From the NCBI GenBank assembly GCA_964035545.1, contig OZ037765.1, forward strand, positions 14,504,698-14,568,697: DNA of 64,000 nucleotides, given 5' to 3'. Of the stretch, positions 45,314 through 59,500 are shown piece by piece (within the stretch, counting starts at the first letter, position 1; every line of letters starts with the position of its first letter). The translations under genes were made by a program, and so were the position numbers. The stretch is from Bugula neritina (lineage: Eukaryota; Bryozoa; Gymnolaemata; Cheilostomatida; Bugulidae). The notes beneath the pieces are model-generated. The model saw only the letters and a program-made list of their open reading frames with translations, did no database searches and was not told where the DNA came from.

Positions 45314-45657
45314 GAGAGTTTAAAACACTTTGCTACCCAAAAGGTTCTCAGATTTAGCGACACTAAGTAAAACAATTACCAAATATTGCCGAGAATCACA
45401 ACTCCACAATTGAAACAGATGTAGAGATCCAGGGTATATCTTGAGATATTCCGAGTCTCCATCTGAAGGTTCTATTTCATAAAACTGGAAGGCATGGTTA
45501 GTAAAAAGATGAATACAAAGTTCTTCTGCCAGCATTGAACCTGCCACTTCAGATGGTAATAGTGTGTATGTTTTAGCACTCTGTGAAGAGTAAAAATGCA
45601 CATGTATCCCTGGTTTGGTTTTGAAAAGTTTCCTATCGATTCCAATATCCATTTTCC
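28138..45657 (-). CDS. JAK: Janus kinase (FERM-SH2-pseudokinase-kinase), complete, 21 coding exons
   Basis: Non-receptor tyrosine kinase that binds cytokine receptor tails and phosphorylates receptors and STATs. Coding exons, 5' to 3': 45652-45380, 44694-44491, 43442-43165, 42611-42506, 41439-41344, 40015-39858, 39238-39209, 38991-38815, 38237-38095, 37121-36972, 36770-36658, 36544-36335, 35893-35739, 35646-35505, 33144-32934, 31881-31619, 30533-30314, 29798-29659, 29569-29391, 28784-28651, 28322-28138. Phases agree and give 1188 aa, the usual JAK length. FERM is ~1-370 ([11 protein letters not shown] near its end), SH2 ~373-490. The pseudokinase (~530-815) has VTQV for the ATP-lysine strand, HGLIRCSN for HRD, and TAD for DFG. 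The kinase (~898-1188) has [11 protein letters not shown]928, [11 protein letters not shown] and the activation-loop tyrosine pair EYY (~1070). ATG 45650-45652 lies just inside its exon, so a 5' UTR exon lies upstream. Exon 4 needs a GC donor. Confidence 0.96.
28788..28908. repeat. ~21-bp minisatellite at a JAK splice acceptor
   Basis: About five imperfect copies of TGTACAATGTTGTGGTAGTAA fill the end of JAK intron 19, directly against the acceptor of exon 20 (28784). Confidence 0.8.
32411..32830. mobile_element. 420-bp near-perfect palindrome (foldback element) in JAK intron 15
   Basis: Two arms of about 195 bp are inverted copies (for example TTAATTTAGTACACRCTGG at both outer ends and CGAAAGTAGCTAAATAAATA near the centre) around a ~30-bp loop at about 32620-32650. 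There is no coding capacity. The ends read GGTYATTTTAC; no clear target duplication. It lies entirely between exons at 31881 and 32934. Confidence 0.85.
33679..34943. mobile_element. Non-autonomous hAT element, 1265 bp, in JAK intron 14
   Basis: Terminal inverted repeats of ~27 bp start CAGAGATGATCT on the left and CAGAGATCATCT on the right (reverse strand), followed by an AGAGTGGCGA block in both. A perfect 8-bp duplication ATTTAGCC flanks it (33671-33678 and 34944-34951). CAG-type ends plus an 8-bp duplication are the hAT signature. The interior is AT-rich with no transposase. Confidence 0.88.
36022..36262. repeat. (TA)n and flanking 28-bp inverted repeat in JAK intron 12
   Basis: A TA run (36022-36079) is followed by AAGCTTAAATTACACTTTTC... 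at about 36080-36107. The reverse complement of that 28-bp block recurs at 36233-36260, preceded by another short TA run. Possibly the two ends of a small TA-targeting element. Confidence 0.7.
37186..37634. mobile_element. TA-flanked MITE (Tc1/mariner-like), 449 bp, in JAK intron 9
   Basis: Inverted ends AAGTTGCGTTTATACC (left) and the reverse complement GGTATAAACGCAACTT (right) are flanked by TA on both sides (37184-37185 and 37635-37636). TA duplication is typical of the Tc1/mariner superfamily. No transposase is encoded. Confidence 0.78.
38626..38678. repeat. (CA)n/(TA)n microsatellite in JAK intron 8
   Basis: Short ACACAC run followed by a long pure TA run. Confidence 0.95.
40551..40793. 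mobile_element. 243-bp hairpin element in JAK intron 5
   Basis: Arms of about 108 bp are inverted copies: GTGCCAAATGGTCAAAAATT at the left end, the reverse complement with few changes at the right end, and GAGAGCGTTTTGTGAGC near the inner ends. The loop is ~27 bp. No duplication of flanks is evident. The arms are similar enough to form a strong hairpin in the JAK pre-mRNA. Confidence 0.85.
45249..45311. repeat. (TA)n microsatellite in JAK intron 1
   Basis: Pure TA run of about 60 bp, starting 70 bp downstream of exon 1 in transcript direction. Confidence 0.95.
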
Positions 45658-45806
45658 CTATTGAACATAGTGAAAATATATCAAAAATCATAAGAAAAGT
45701 GTTGGTAAATACACGATTTAACAAACATTAAGATTTTTATGTTGTGTTACTTATAGTTATTATATTTATGCTGTAGAGACTACTGTTTATTTGTAAATCT
45801 ACATCT

Positions 45807-45973
<167 letters not shown>

Positions 45974-46345
45974 AACATGACAACACACAATTGTCAATCG
46001 TCGTCTGATTCATGCAGTAATAACAAACGACTCTATTGCATGCAGTAAACATTCAACACATTACAAGGATTATAGCTATTCTACTGACAAGTGGTAACCA
46101 GCATTTAGCAACATGAATAAAACTCAATAAAAATTTTATAATTATAATTAAAGTAATATGTCAACAGCTATTATGTATCGGCATATTTTAGTAAATTTTA
46201 GTAACAATTAAGAAGTTTTTATAGTGGCTAAATAGAAAAAATGATAAGCTTGTGTATGAACTTGATAATAATAATAAAAACTTCATTATTATATAATCAA
46301 ATTCAATTTTAGAAAACGAGGAGGGTACAAATAAAAATCAGGTCA

Positions 46346-46600
46346 GTAGAGAATGATTGGTGGACCCGGAAATCTGAGGAACTTCAGACACTGACCAAGA
46401 CAAAGAATAGCAAGTAAATTTTTTCTCATCCAAATGTTGTATGGCCCAACTTTTGGAGGATATGGGTCATTAGCTTTCCCAAAGATGGTTCCATAATGCA
46501 TTTAAAGAGAGATATAAGACCAACGGCAGATGGGTTCAACATTTTTTAGAAATGTTCCAACAAGATACTTTAGTGGACGGCAAGTAACTAAACAGCTACC
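46346..46600 (+). pseudogene. Non-LTR retrotransposon fragment between endonuclease and RT
   Basis: Three short blocks in the right order but different frames: NDWWTRKSEELQTLTKTKN at about 46353-46410, QMLYGPTFGG at about 46434-46463, and ERYKTNGRWVQHFLEMFQQ at about 46507-46563. Animal LINE-like ORF2 proteins carry the same W-(x)-K-x-E-E-(x)-Q, LYGPT and K-x-x-I-x-x-R-W-x-E-H-F series just before the RT domain. Broken by frameshifts and stops; nothing more of the element is seen. Confidence 0.5.
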
Positions 46601-47155
46601 CAAACAAAACACATCACCAGGGCCAGATTCAGCCACAATTTCATGACAATTTCGTCTGATTGGTTTTCAGGTTGAAGAATAGTGGTACCACTTAGTAATT
46701 ACTGATAGTAATACTAATAGTATTACTATTAATAGTAATAGTATTACTAATAGTATTACTACTACCAAGTAACCCAAAAACAACTATTTCAGTTATTTAT
46801 TTATTGCCTAATATATGATTATATAGATTTCATTGTTTTATTACTTTTGTGACTTGGCTAAAAGGATAAACTTGTAGTCCTTTGTCTAAAAATTTAGATA
46901 TAATCTGAAGCTTCAACTTCAGGTATTACTATTATTATTACTATTAGTTTTAGAATGAGTATGAGTATGACTATGAAACTTGGTGCCTGCTTTTAGTTTT
47001 ACTTGTAGCAGCAGTAAAGTAGTAGTACTGCTACTACTAGTCTGACATTCAAAACTTTATATACTTATAGTCTTATTTCCTAATTATCGCAGATAACTGC
47101 AGTAACTGTAAGACTAAGTGTAAATGTAATAGTAATAGTAATACTAAGTCTCACA
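46601..47155. other. Intergenic, simple-repeat rich
   Basis: Around 46690-46765 a self-complementary run of AGTAATACT/AGTATTACT units; further TAG/TAC-rich patches to 47150. No gene seen. Confidence 0.5.
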
Positions 47156-47525
47156 CAGGGGTGTCTAATCTTTTTCAGAGTGATGGCCACTGAAAGAGAA
47201 AATTTCATGGCGAGGCCCAGCATCAGTAATTTTCAAATACTTTGTTCCAAATTCTTATGAATCATTGCACAATAAAGTCCAAGTAGTCACTAAAGGCTGT
47301 ATGTTTTGTAATATGCGTATAAATTATAAATAACTAATACTAATAGTAATAAGACATTTAAAAAGGTTTTTTCACTCTAATTCATATACTTATACTTATA
47401 GTTATACGGTGTGAACAATAAATGAATAATTTTATGCGTTATGCCTTTGAGTTCAAGGGGCAGGGCCACAAAATTGTAGGCTGGGGGCCACATCCGGCCC
47501 TGAGACCACCTGTTGGACAGCCAGG
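47156..47525. mobile_element. Short hAT-type MITE, 370 bp, between JAK and RPS15
   Basis: Left end CAGGGGTGTCTAATC; right end, reversed, CCTGGCTGTCCAAC. Flanks GTCTCACA (47148-47155) and GTCTAACA (47526-47533) form an 8-bp duplication with one mismatch. The interior has the GGCCACATCCGGCCCT type of segment common in this class. Confidence 0.7.
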
Positions 47526-48045
47526 GTCTAACACAATGACAATACTAATATGAATATCATGGTCATTATGATTATCATTATGAATATCATTATCAATTTC
47601 AATATGAATATGAACTAAAATAAAAATATCAATATGAATATGAATATCATTATCAATTTGTCAATCAATATCAGTGAATATGGATATGAACTTTAAAGCC
47701 AGTGTGATGGTTGTGATAACCTATGACTACTGAATATACTTATAGTATTAGTTACACTATTTGGTATTAGTTATACTTATATTGAGTATAATAATATTAT
47801 TTTGAAGCTTTACTTCTGGTAAAAGCAGCGTATCCATCATTACCTGAGATATAGAGTTACCCTCTCTAGTGACTATGAATAGCGTAACTTGTCAATAAAA
47901 TAATCTTGATACATTAGAAAAAAGTTAGTTGTGTATTTTATTTGTTTAAAAAAAATTTGAAATAAAAATTTTCTGTTATTTTTTAAACGCTTTTGACAAA
48001 AACATCAAAAAGCTTATATCTTATAATAGAGATTATAAGCTACAT
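47526..48045. other. Upstream region of RPS15
   Basis: AT-rich, with ATGAATATC-type simple repeats at 47550-47690. It should contain the RPS15 promoter; no TATA box or defined motif can be singled out. Confidence 0.35.
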
Positions 48046-48067
48046 CCGACCTTTCTACTACGTGAAA
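48046..48067 (+). promoter_or_regulatory. Probable RPS15 start site and 5' TOP tract
   Basis: A pyrimidine run (CCTTTCTACT, from about 48050) lies 17 bp before the ATG. Ribosomal protein mRNAs of animals begin with C followed by pyrimidines and have very short leaders. Position fits; the start itself is inferred. Confidence 0.5.
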
Positions 48068-50321
<2,254 letters not shown>

Positions 50322-50347
50322 ATGTATTTAATGATGTTTAAAATGGC

Positions 50348-50353
50348 AATAAA
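50348..50353 (+). terminator. RPS15 polyadenylation signal
   Basis: AATAAA 27 bp after the stop codon, the only canonical hexamer close to the 3' end. Confidence 0.75.
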
Positions 50354-50522
50354 TGTAATGCACCATTGAATCTTTGCTTGTCTGTATGTAAATGTGTTGC
50401 TTCCAACATATAAAGAGATTTTTACATGCATTCTACATGTATTTTAATGTTTGAAAAATACAGGTTGGCACAGGTGTGAAATAATATTAATATAAACTTT
50501 TGTGATGTAGGGTACTTGTTCA

Positions 50523-53500
50523 TCAGTTGTATTCCTGAGCTAATGGTGTTACTGAGTTGTAATGTTCACCAAGTTCATATAATTTTTTATGGTAGCTGCA
50601 AATACAGATTAATATTGTGTTATAACAATAGGAAAATTTGTATTATCTGAATAAATATAACTGCAAACAATGCATCAAGTTTGTATAACTGCAAAAATGA
50701 ATAACCTTACATTAGGGTGAGAGGCGTGGTATGGTTATCTTGAGTATGGCAGTCTGGTTCTATCAGTATGTCCTGCGACTCAGCTTGGATAATTAGTATT
50801 GAGCGTTTAAGTATTGCTGTTAGTGCCTTGATCTGAAAAACCGGTGCACAATAAAATTCAAGGCTATACATGTATGTATTATAATTATAAGCGATGGCTA
50901 GGCTTTGCATGTTTATTAAAATCATAATATATTTAAATAGATATACAATACTTACGCGTGTGTATGTGCATATATATGCATTTAATTAAAATAGGTAAAG
51001 AAGAAACATTTCATTTTTATTACTTAAATAATCAATAACTATATATGCATTTATGCCTGTGCATAAAAAATTATACATATATACATACAAAGTATATATT
51101 CATGATTGCACATGCAAATTTAAACAAGATGCGCCAGTGCTAAAAGTCTGTACTCATACCGATATAGTTGATTTTACAACCATCAGTGAGACACTTGTGA
51201 GTACACAGTGAGTACTGTTTGCCTTGAACAATTCTGTTGATATCTAGTTTCGTATCAGAACATGCAACCCTTAGTTGCTGGACCAAGTGCTGATTAGTGA
51301 GTGAGTGAAGTGTAGTATCTATTTTTGTGTATTTCATTTGACTGAAAATTCAAAGTTCAAGCCGTCTCAGTGCAGTGCAGCATCTAACAAGCAGTTAAAG
51401 GTCAAAGGTCAAGATGATTACAACTCCCAAATCATTTCAGTACATACTCGCACAAAATTCATTATAAAACAAAATTGTTTAGGCATCTAACCTTAAAACA
51501 GTATGTAAATGAAAACGAACATATATACAATAATATTTTAGTACTGCATAAGTGAAGTGTGTCAGGGGGGGGGGGATCCGGCCCTCCAGCTATATTTGTG
51601 TGGCCCCCAAGGTATAGCAAGTTACAAACTTTTTGTTTAGATCAAATTTGCTAGCTAGCCTGAAACAGCAGCACGTGGGATAGTTGAAAGCATCCCAAGC
51701 AAGAATTTCTATTAAAATGTAGTTTAGGTTCTTGTACAATATTGTTTTGTGTGTGGCATGCGTGTTACCTACTTATCATTGTTTAGCCTGAAATCAAATT
51801 ACAACCAATAACAGCAAGCTAGTCACTATAGCCTGTTCGCTAGCAAGCCTGTGACTTATAGTTTACTGCTTAAAAAGAAATATACCATTTCCAGTGTATA
51901 AATCCACAATTTATATAAAATCTATAAATCATTGCTTTTTTTTATTCAGATATCATGTTTTTCTGCTAAGATATTTTACTGGTATTACAAAAATCAACTT
52001 TGAGGCAAAATTAGCCAAAAATGTGCAGTTTTTTCTTTAACTTTGCAAAAGAATGAAAAAATTCTAAAAAAGCTGCACTGAGAAAAAAATAAGATTCACA
52101 CCATAGTTTTAAATTTTGATTCTAGAAGCCTGAGATTGTTTTTACTGGTACTGAATTTTTACACAGTTACAATGCAAACCTCAGCAAGGCAGTTGCAGAT
52201 AAAAAGTTGCCCTTAGCTATCCTGTGCAGACAGATATTTCAAAAACATTTAATCAGGACAGGCCATATAGAGACAAGTTTTTTTTTTAAAGTATAACTAA
52301 GATCTCATTTTTATTGATTGTATTGTGAAAGACAAGTAGTTGAAGAATCCCTGACATACTTCACTTATGAAGTACTAAAATATTCTTATGTATATGTTAG
52401 TTTTCATTTACATACTGTTTTAAGGTTAGATGCCTAAACAATTTTGTTTTATAACGAATTTTGTGCGAGTATGTACTGAAATGATTTGGGATTTGTGATT
52501 GCCTTGAACTTTGACCTTTAACTGCTTGTTACACGAGCTTTCCATGTACCGATCTCATCTAACCTTAAAACAGTACGTAAATGAAAACTAACATATACAT
52601 AAGAATATTTTAGTACTTCATAAATGAAGTGTGTCAGGGATTCTTCAACTACTTGTCTTTCACAATACAATCAATAAAAATGAGATCTTAGTTATACTTT
52701 CAAAAAAAACTTGTCTCTATATGGCCTGTCCTGAATAAATGTTTTTTAAATATCTGTCTGCACAGGATAGCTAAGGGCAATTGAATTTTCTTAATCATTG
52801 TGCTGAAAGTCAAAGTTTTGGCATCTGAAAAGGTGGCTATCATAATTATTTAATACTTTGCTTAGTAATTATCAATAAGTTATCATTTTTATTAGCAGAC
52901 AACATTGTAGCGAGCAGTCTTTTTCAACTTCTCAGATCGATATGGCGTTTTTCCATGGTCTTATTGACATGAAATCGATCTGAGTTCGAGCTCTACAGAC
53001 CGACCAGCTCAGAACGACTGAGATCGATCTTTGCCGTCTTTCCATGGATCGATCTCGCCGAGATCGATCTGAGATCGGTACATGGAAAGCTGCACAGCAT
53101 TCACCGGCTTTCCATGTGCATGGAAAAACGGCAAAAATCGATCTCAATCGTTCTGAGCTGGTCGGTCTGTAGAGCTGGAACTCAACTAGATCTCAAGGCA
53201 ATAAGACCATGGAAAGACGAAAGATCAATCCAAGAAGTAGAAAAATGACTGCTCGCTAAAATGTTGTCTGCTAATAAAAATGATAAATTATTGTTAATTA
53301 CTAAGCAAAGTACTTAATAATTAAAATAGCCACCTTTTCAAGTGGCAAAACTTTGACTTTCAGTAAAATGAAACTTAATTATGTAAAATTATAGACGGTA
53401 GAAGATACAAAAAGTGAGCATTTAAATTGAATTTAAACGACTAGTATAACGCACTGTCATTAGTTATTTGCTGCGTAATTTTAAGCCTAATAGCCCCATA

Positions 53501-56500
53501 AGTTTATTAATAAGCTGCACAACAGCTATTAATTTTATATAAACTGTCACACTAAAATATTAAAATTAATTACATTAAATTGGCCAAATTACTTCATACT
53601 AAAAGCTTTACTGTGTAGAGTTTATAGCGGACGTTGAATTTTAGACTATGAAAATTTTGTTTTTCAACAGCAGTAGCTTTTGTCACTCAGGTGGGTGAAA
53701 AAATTATACTATTAAAGTAGTCTTCACCTAAGAGGAGGCAACTAATAGAGATCGATCTGACACTCTCATGGAAAAACGATGGATCTGAGTACATTTCTCG
53801 CTGAGATCGATCTGAGGTCGGTACATGGCAAGCCCGTGATCATCACTGAGATGGCTTGAAGGTTTGAACTTTTAGTTTTCAGTCAAATGAAATACACAAA
53901 ATAAATACTACACTTCACTCACTAGTCAGCAACTAAGGGTTATATGTTCTGATACGAAACCAGATATTAACATAATTGTTCAAGGCAAACAGTACTCACT
54001 GTGTACCCACAAGTGCTTCACTGATGGTTGTAAACTATAACTATACTGGTATGAGTACAGACTCTTAGCACTGGCGCATCTTGTTTAAATTTGCATGTAC
54101 AATCATGAATATATACTTTGTATGTATATATGTATAATTTTTTATGCACAAACATAAATGCATATATAATCATTCATTATTAAAGTAATAAAAATGAAAT
54201 GTTTCTTCTTTACCTATTTTAATTAAATCCATATATACACACATACACACACGTAAATAATATATATCTATTTAAAAATGTTATGATTTTAATAAACATG
54301 CAAAGCCTAGCCCTCGCTTATAATTACAATACATATAGCCTGCAGATGTTTAATGAATCTTGAGAATTGATTTTAAAAACAGAAAAAATGTTGTGGCCTT
54401 CGGCCCAAGCTAAAACTTGCAGACTGGCCCTCGGTCTGAAAAGGTTGGACACCCCTGGTTTAGAAGTTATTAATATACTATGATGATGGACTATGAAACA
54501 CACATACACACAGTGTGCATGTAAACATGCTGCTAGCTGCTGTTATAGTAGGTATGCAGGAGAAGCAAAGAAAACTAGCACATCAGAAAAACCAAAACAT
54601 TGGTGGATGGACACCATCAGATTTGATATGAAAACGTGGAAATTAAATAGCACGGACACCAGTGATAGAATCAAATAGAAATCACTAATCAAAATTAAAA
54701 CAGTTGCGGTAAAAAAAATTGCTGCATTTTCACTGTGCAAATGAATTTTCAGATTGCATGAACTTACAGCTGTTTCCTAACATTTAATGAAAAATCCACT
54801 CAAGCTAGGAAACGTAGTGATAGAGACAGGTCAATCGAATGAAAACATAAGTTCATGCAAACTGCAACCCTTTCACGTATTGGATTGCATTGAACATGTA
54901 GCAATAGGGCTACATTGTTAAAAAGGGCAACTCCTGGTATAAAAATAAAATGTTAATTTTCTGGTTATTTACTAATTAATGCTGGTATTTACTCTTTAGG
55001 TAAAATGCAGGTCCTATACGTAATAACTTACTTCAACTTGGCCACCCCATTCATGTGTCAACTCGAGTTTGGTGCAATACTCGCAAAAACCTTCTTCATC
55101 CAATATCTCACCATCATTGGTTGTCAAATATGGCAGATATTCCTCTCTATTTTGTCTTAATTCACTTGCAACTTTAGATCTGACTTCAGACACAGTCAAC
55201 ATAACCTGTAAGTTATAACTATATACTTTAAAATGCATTCTTATGATAATTCTTCACTTATCCAGCAGCATGAAATGAAAATAACTTAGATAGGGGTTAT
55301 AGCTGGTGCTTTATGAGTAAGCAAACCATTTCGAAATTCATTAGGTTTTAGCTTAAGCTAAGGTGTCATGAGTTGAAATGAAAAATATTCTGTGAAGTCA
55401 TAAGAATGCTTTTTTGACATTTTTTGCAATTTATAATACGATTTTTATCACATTAAACAGTTCAATAATACATGTGCTGGAAATACTACATGTATTCAAT
55501 TAAAAAAGTTGTGCACATTTCCATTGTAACAAGAAATTGCTATTTTCAGTGAGCTATGGGTACAACAAGCAAGGTGACTTAAAAAATTGGGTTTTGCAGG
55601 TTGCTTAATATTGTAGTAAACTTGTTGGTTATGATGAAATAGATTAGGCAGTCTGCATGTCAATACTATGCTTTGATGAATAAAAGTCTCTTGATATAGG
55701 TCTCTTTATTCTGCTGTAAATTCTTCTTGGGTGAGCTCCAGTGTTAGACTGACTTAGCACTGGAAACTCTCCCACTTATATACTAACAAATTTTCCCGCC
55801 ACTTCGGGTGTCCGAAACTCCGAGACTCAGAGTTCCGTTGGCCGAAGTCGGAAGGATCTGCCCGAAGTCGCACCTTTGGCTCACATAACTTATCAAAGAT
55901 TATTTACAAAAAGTGGCAGGGGGGGGGCATAACTCAACAAAAACTATTACAGTATTATATATAAAAACAAAAAAATAGGAAGGGCAATTCACAATCATTA
56001 CGATATTCACTACGCTGAGAGCTTAGCTACAATTACAACATTTACCAGCATTTAGAAAGTTACGCCAAGTCATCTATAATAGTGACGCAATATAATTACT
56101 AGAGCGTTAAAATCCATTACAATATGACTAACGGAAAAGTCTACAATTCATTATTTACTAGTGTGGCTACACATGAGTTATTGAATATCTGTTCTAGCAT
56201 TACACTAAGTCAAAGATGCAATTGGCCAAAAAAGAATATACCAAGCTGCGCCACAGTTGGACATGCCTTTCAAATGCTCATACTATAAGTAGTTAAGTGA
56301 AATTGTCTCCACTATACCACCAAACTATGCCATCTAGAGGAAGCAATTCATATTTAGTAAACAATGTGTTGAGGTATTAGTTGAGTTGTAAGCATAAACC
56401 ACTGATCCATCATAATGTTGCTAGCAGAACTTACACTTTCCCCAGGTTGAATGCTTAGTTGATGTATAACTGCGTTGTACAAACAATCACCATCAGAAGC

Positions 56501-59500
56501 TATCTAAAAGAAACAAAGTAGGTTCAAGTTATTATGCTAGACCTGAATACTGCATGTGGACTATAAATTACTGTTATAATTTACTGGTTTGAGCTTGAAT
56601 TCTTTTCTTTTATTGAATATTTTGAGGAATTCAACTGTTGATGGAAACAAAGTCATTGCTCACAAATGAGACAATATCACCAAATGTGTGCATACTAATA
56701 ATATATTATATTAATCACTTTTAATGTAACAAAATAAGTAAGTTTTTTTAATACTTGCAACGTTATTAATGTTGGACACATTATCTCTTTTTAAAGTTGC
56801 ATTTCATGTTTTTTAGCTTATTCAGACGGTCAACAATTTTTTTGAAAGTTTTGGATCACGTGATCGGACTATTGCGTCAATTGCGCCAAAATAGCGTCCT
56901 TTGATTGGTCTGACAGTAAAAGAGTTTGTTAGTTTTGGATCACGTGATCAACTTTTCAAAATTTCGTTGGAACTTGACCCAGCAAGGTTTCAGCCGGTAA
57001 TTTTTTTTTGATTGCACTTCATTGACTTATTTCAAAAAGCAAAAATCAAGGGCATAATTCACATGGCAAACATTGCGGCATTGTAACTAAATTAAATAAT
57101 CAATATTATAGTAATAGTAATAATAATTAATAATAATAAATTAAAATAAACAAATTTGTAGGAAGCATATTATTTTGCTAGTCAGCAGCATCTTAAAACT
57201 ATTTCAAGCAGTTTTAATGACCGAAGTACGTTTTTTTATAGAAATTATCATAGCTTGACCAGCTGTATTGTATCACTATGATCTTTGAGATCCTAAATAC
57301 AAAGATGCACTTCAGCAACTGAGTCGATGTGCACAATGAGTAGCAGTGACTTGAAAAAAAGTTAAAATGTACTTAAATTGAAGCAACTGAATCATTTCAC
57401 CTACAGTAAACACTACCAACTTCTATATTAATTTATATAATTTGTTTCAGATAAAATGTCTTAGCTATAGTTTTTTCATAGAGAAACTACAATAAAACAG
57501 GTCATTTTAATTTTTTATTCAACAACAATAAAAAATTTAAGTATAATAAGTAATGAAAGACTACGAAAAGATAAATAATCAGTTTGAGTTTGATATAGAA
57601 ACACAAACACGGCATTGCAGTTTCACGTGTCATTTTCATTTACTTTTATCAGTCCAACTGTTGTTAAACATAAATCTACTAAATTTTTAGCTCTTTTTAG
57701 CTAATAAATTTTAAATTTGTCATAATTTAAATGTTTCATATTTGATTATATTTATTTTATTAACGCAAAATTTTTACTTAGTTATTGTTTTATTTAACTA
57801 GTAACAACTTTACTAGTAAAAGCATCGTTGCAGCTGGCGCGACAAAGAGGTGCGATGTTTGTTAGTTGGGCATTCGTCGGACCCAACGAACAAGAAAACG
57901 TCGTGTGTAAATAAGCGCTTTATGTAGCATCAGTATAACATGTTTGCAATTTGTTTGTGATAAATATATCTATATACTATATATTACCTCATATAGCCTC
58001 AAATTTTTGTGAATAAGTTTCTCACATATGAGTGCATTCTCCATTTGTCTTGGTGCAGTTAAATTTTTTATAGCAGCTTCCTCCAATCTCATGTCACGTT
58101 CTTTTTGCTCTTTCTCTTTTTTTTCCTAATAAACCCAACAAGACTGATGCTTTTAAAAAAGTAATTTAGTCAGAAAGATTTCACAAATATAAAAAGTAGA
58201 CTTATACAGACACTTCTTTACAACACTTCAAAACTTCTCACTAATGAGAAAGAGAAAAAAAATTTCAGATTTTGCTGAAAGAAAAATATAGAGTTTATTA
58301 TTTTAACAAGTACACTTATTGGTGATAGGCTACACACACACGCACGCACGCACGAACGTACACAACTAAGCATGTGCTAAGCATAAATTAGTTGCTTATG
58401 TACTCACTATTATTTTACTTTAAAATTGTACAACAGTAGTTTTTTAACTCAATTGCATATTTCTCTGCAGGAGTTAAAATGCACAGCTTTTAGCAATAGA
58501 CAACATAGCTAAGTGCAAATATTTCATCCAGCAAAGACTTGAAGCTGAGAAGTTCAACTTGAATATCACTTACAAAACTAAACAAATTTCATAAAACATT
58601 ACTTCACAGTTGAAAGAAATTGCGCTATATTGTCCCATGGCTGATGTCTACATTTGTAGAACAATCATGCTGCTCGGCTAAGTAAATCAAATACAAGAAA
58701 GGGTTATCAACATGGTACTATGGTGATGATACCAACTAACAATAGAGACCCATGGGGCAAGGCACTACATGCTAATTAATGAAAATATTCATTAATTTTT
58801 TAAACAGTGCATGGTGTACCTTTGCAGGTGAATAGTTCTTTTAAACTTTCATACAAGTTTGTACAAACTACAGAAGCCAACTTGTTTTATTGATAGTTCA
58901 TATTTAAAAAAAAATTGATTTTGAGCAACAGCGATGAGTGAATGTGATTTAAGTATCTCACTCTTGATTGACTGAAACTACCACATATTATGAGTAGGCA
59001 GCAGTAGTGGGTTGTTTTCTTAGTAGAACATAGGGGTTGATAAAATATTTAAAAGCCATCACCTTTTCAAGAGGCCAACACCATTAAAATTTTGCTGTTA
59101 ATGATAAAAGTCCACTGCACAAAACAAGAACTAACGATCAAGCTGAATAAACTTACACGACGTTTAGCAGCTTTAGATTTTTTTCCAACAGTATTCTCAA
59201 CTTCTCCCACTTGACCACCACAGAGTAAATCTTTCTCTTCTAGTGTGACGGCAGCAGTAGAATCTTTCAGTTCTTGCTACAACATAAATTCAGCTGCAAT
59301 AAACTAAACTACAATGAATTTCTAATATTTGTTGTGCTAGAATTGCCTAGTTACATCAGTGTCATAATAAAATCTACAGACAAATGTTTGCTACAACTTG
59401 GGCATAATTTCAAAGTTGAATAGCAATGCAATACAGTTGGACATAGGCATTTTCAATTAGTACACTTGGAATATTTGCTGATGACATAATATTCTCCATC

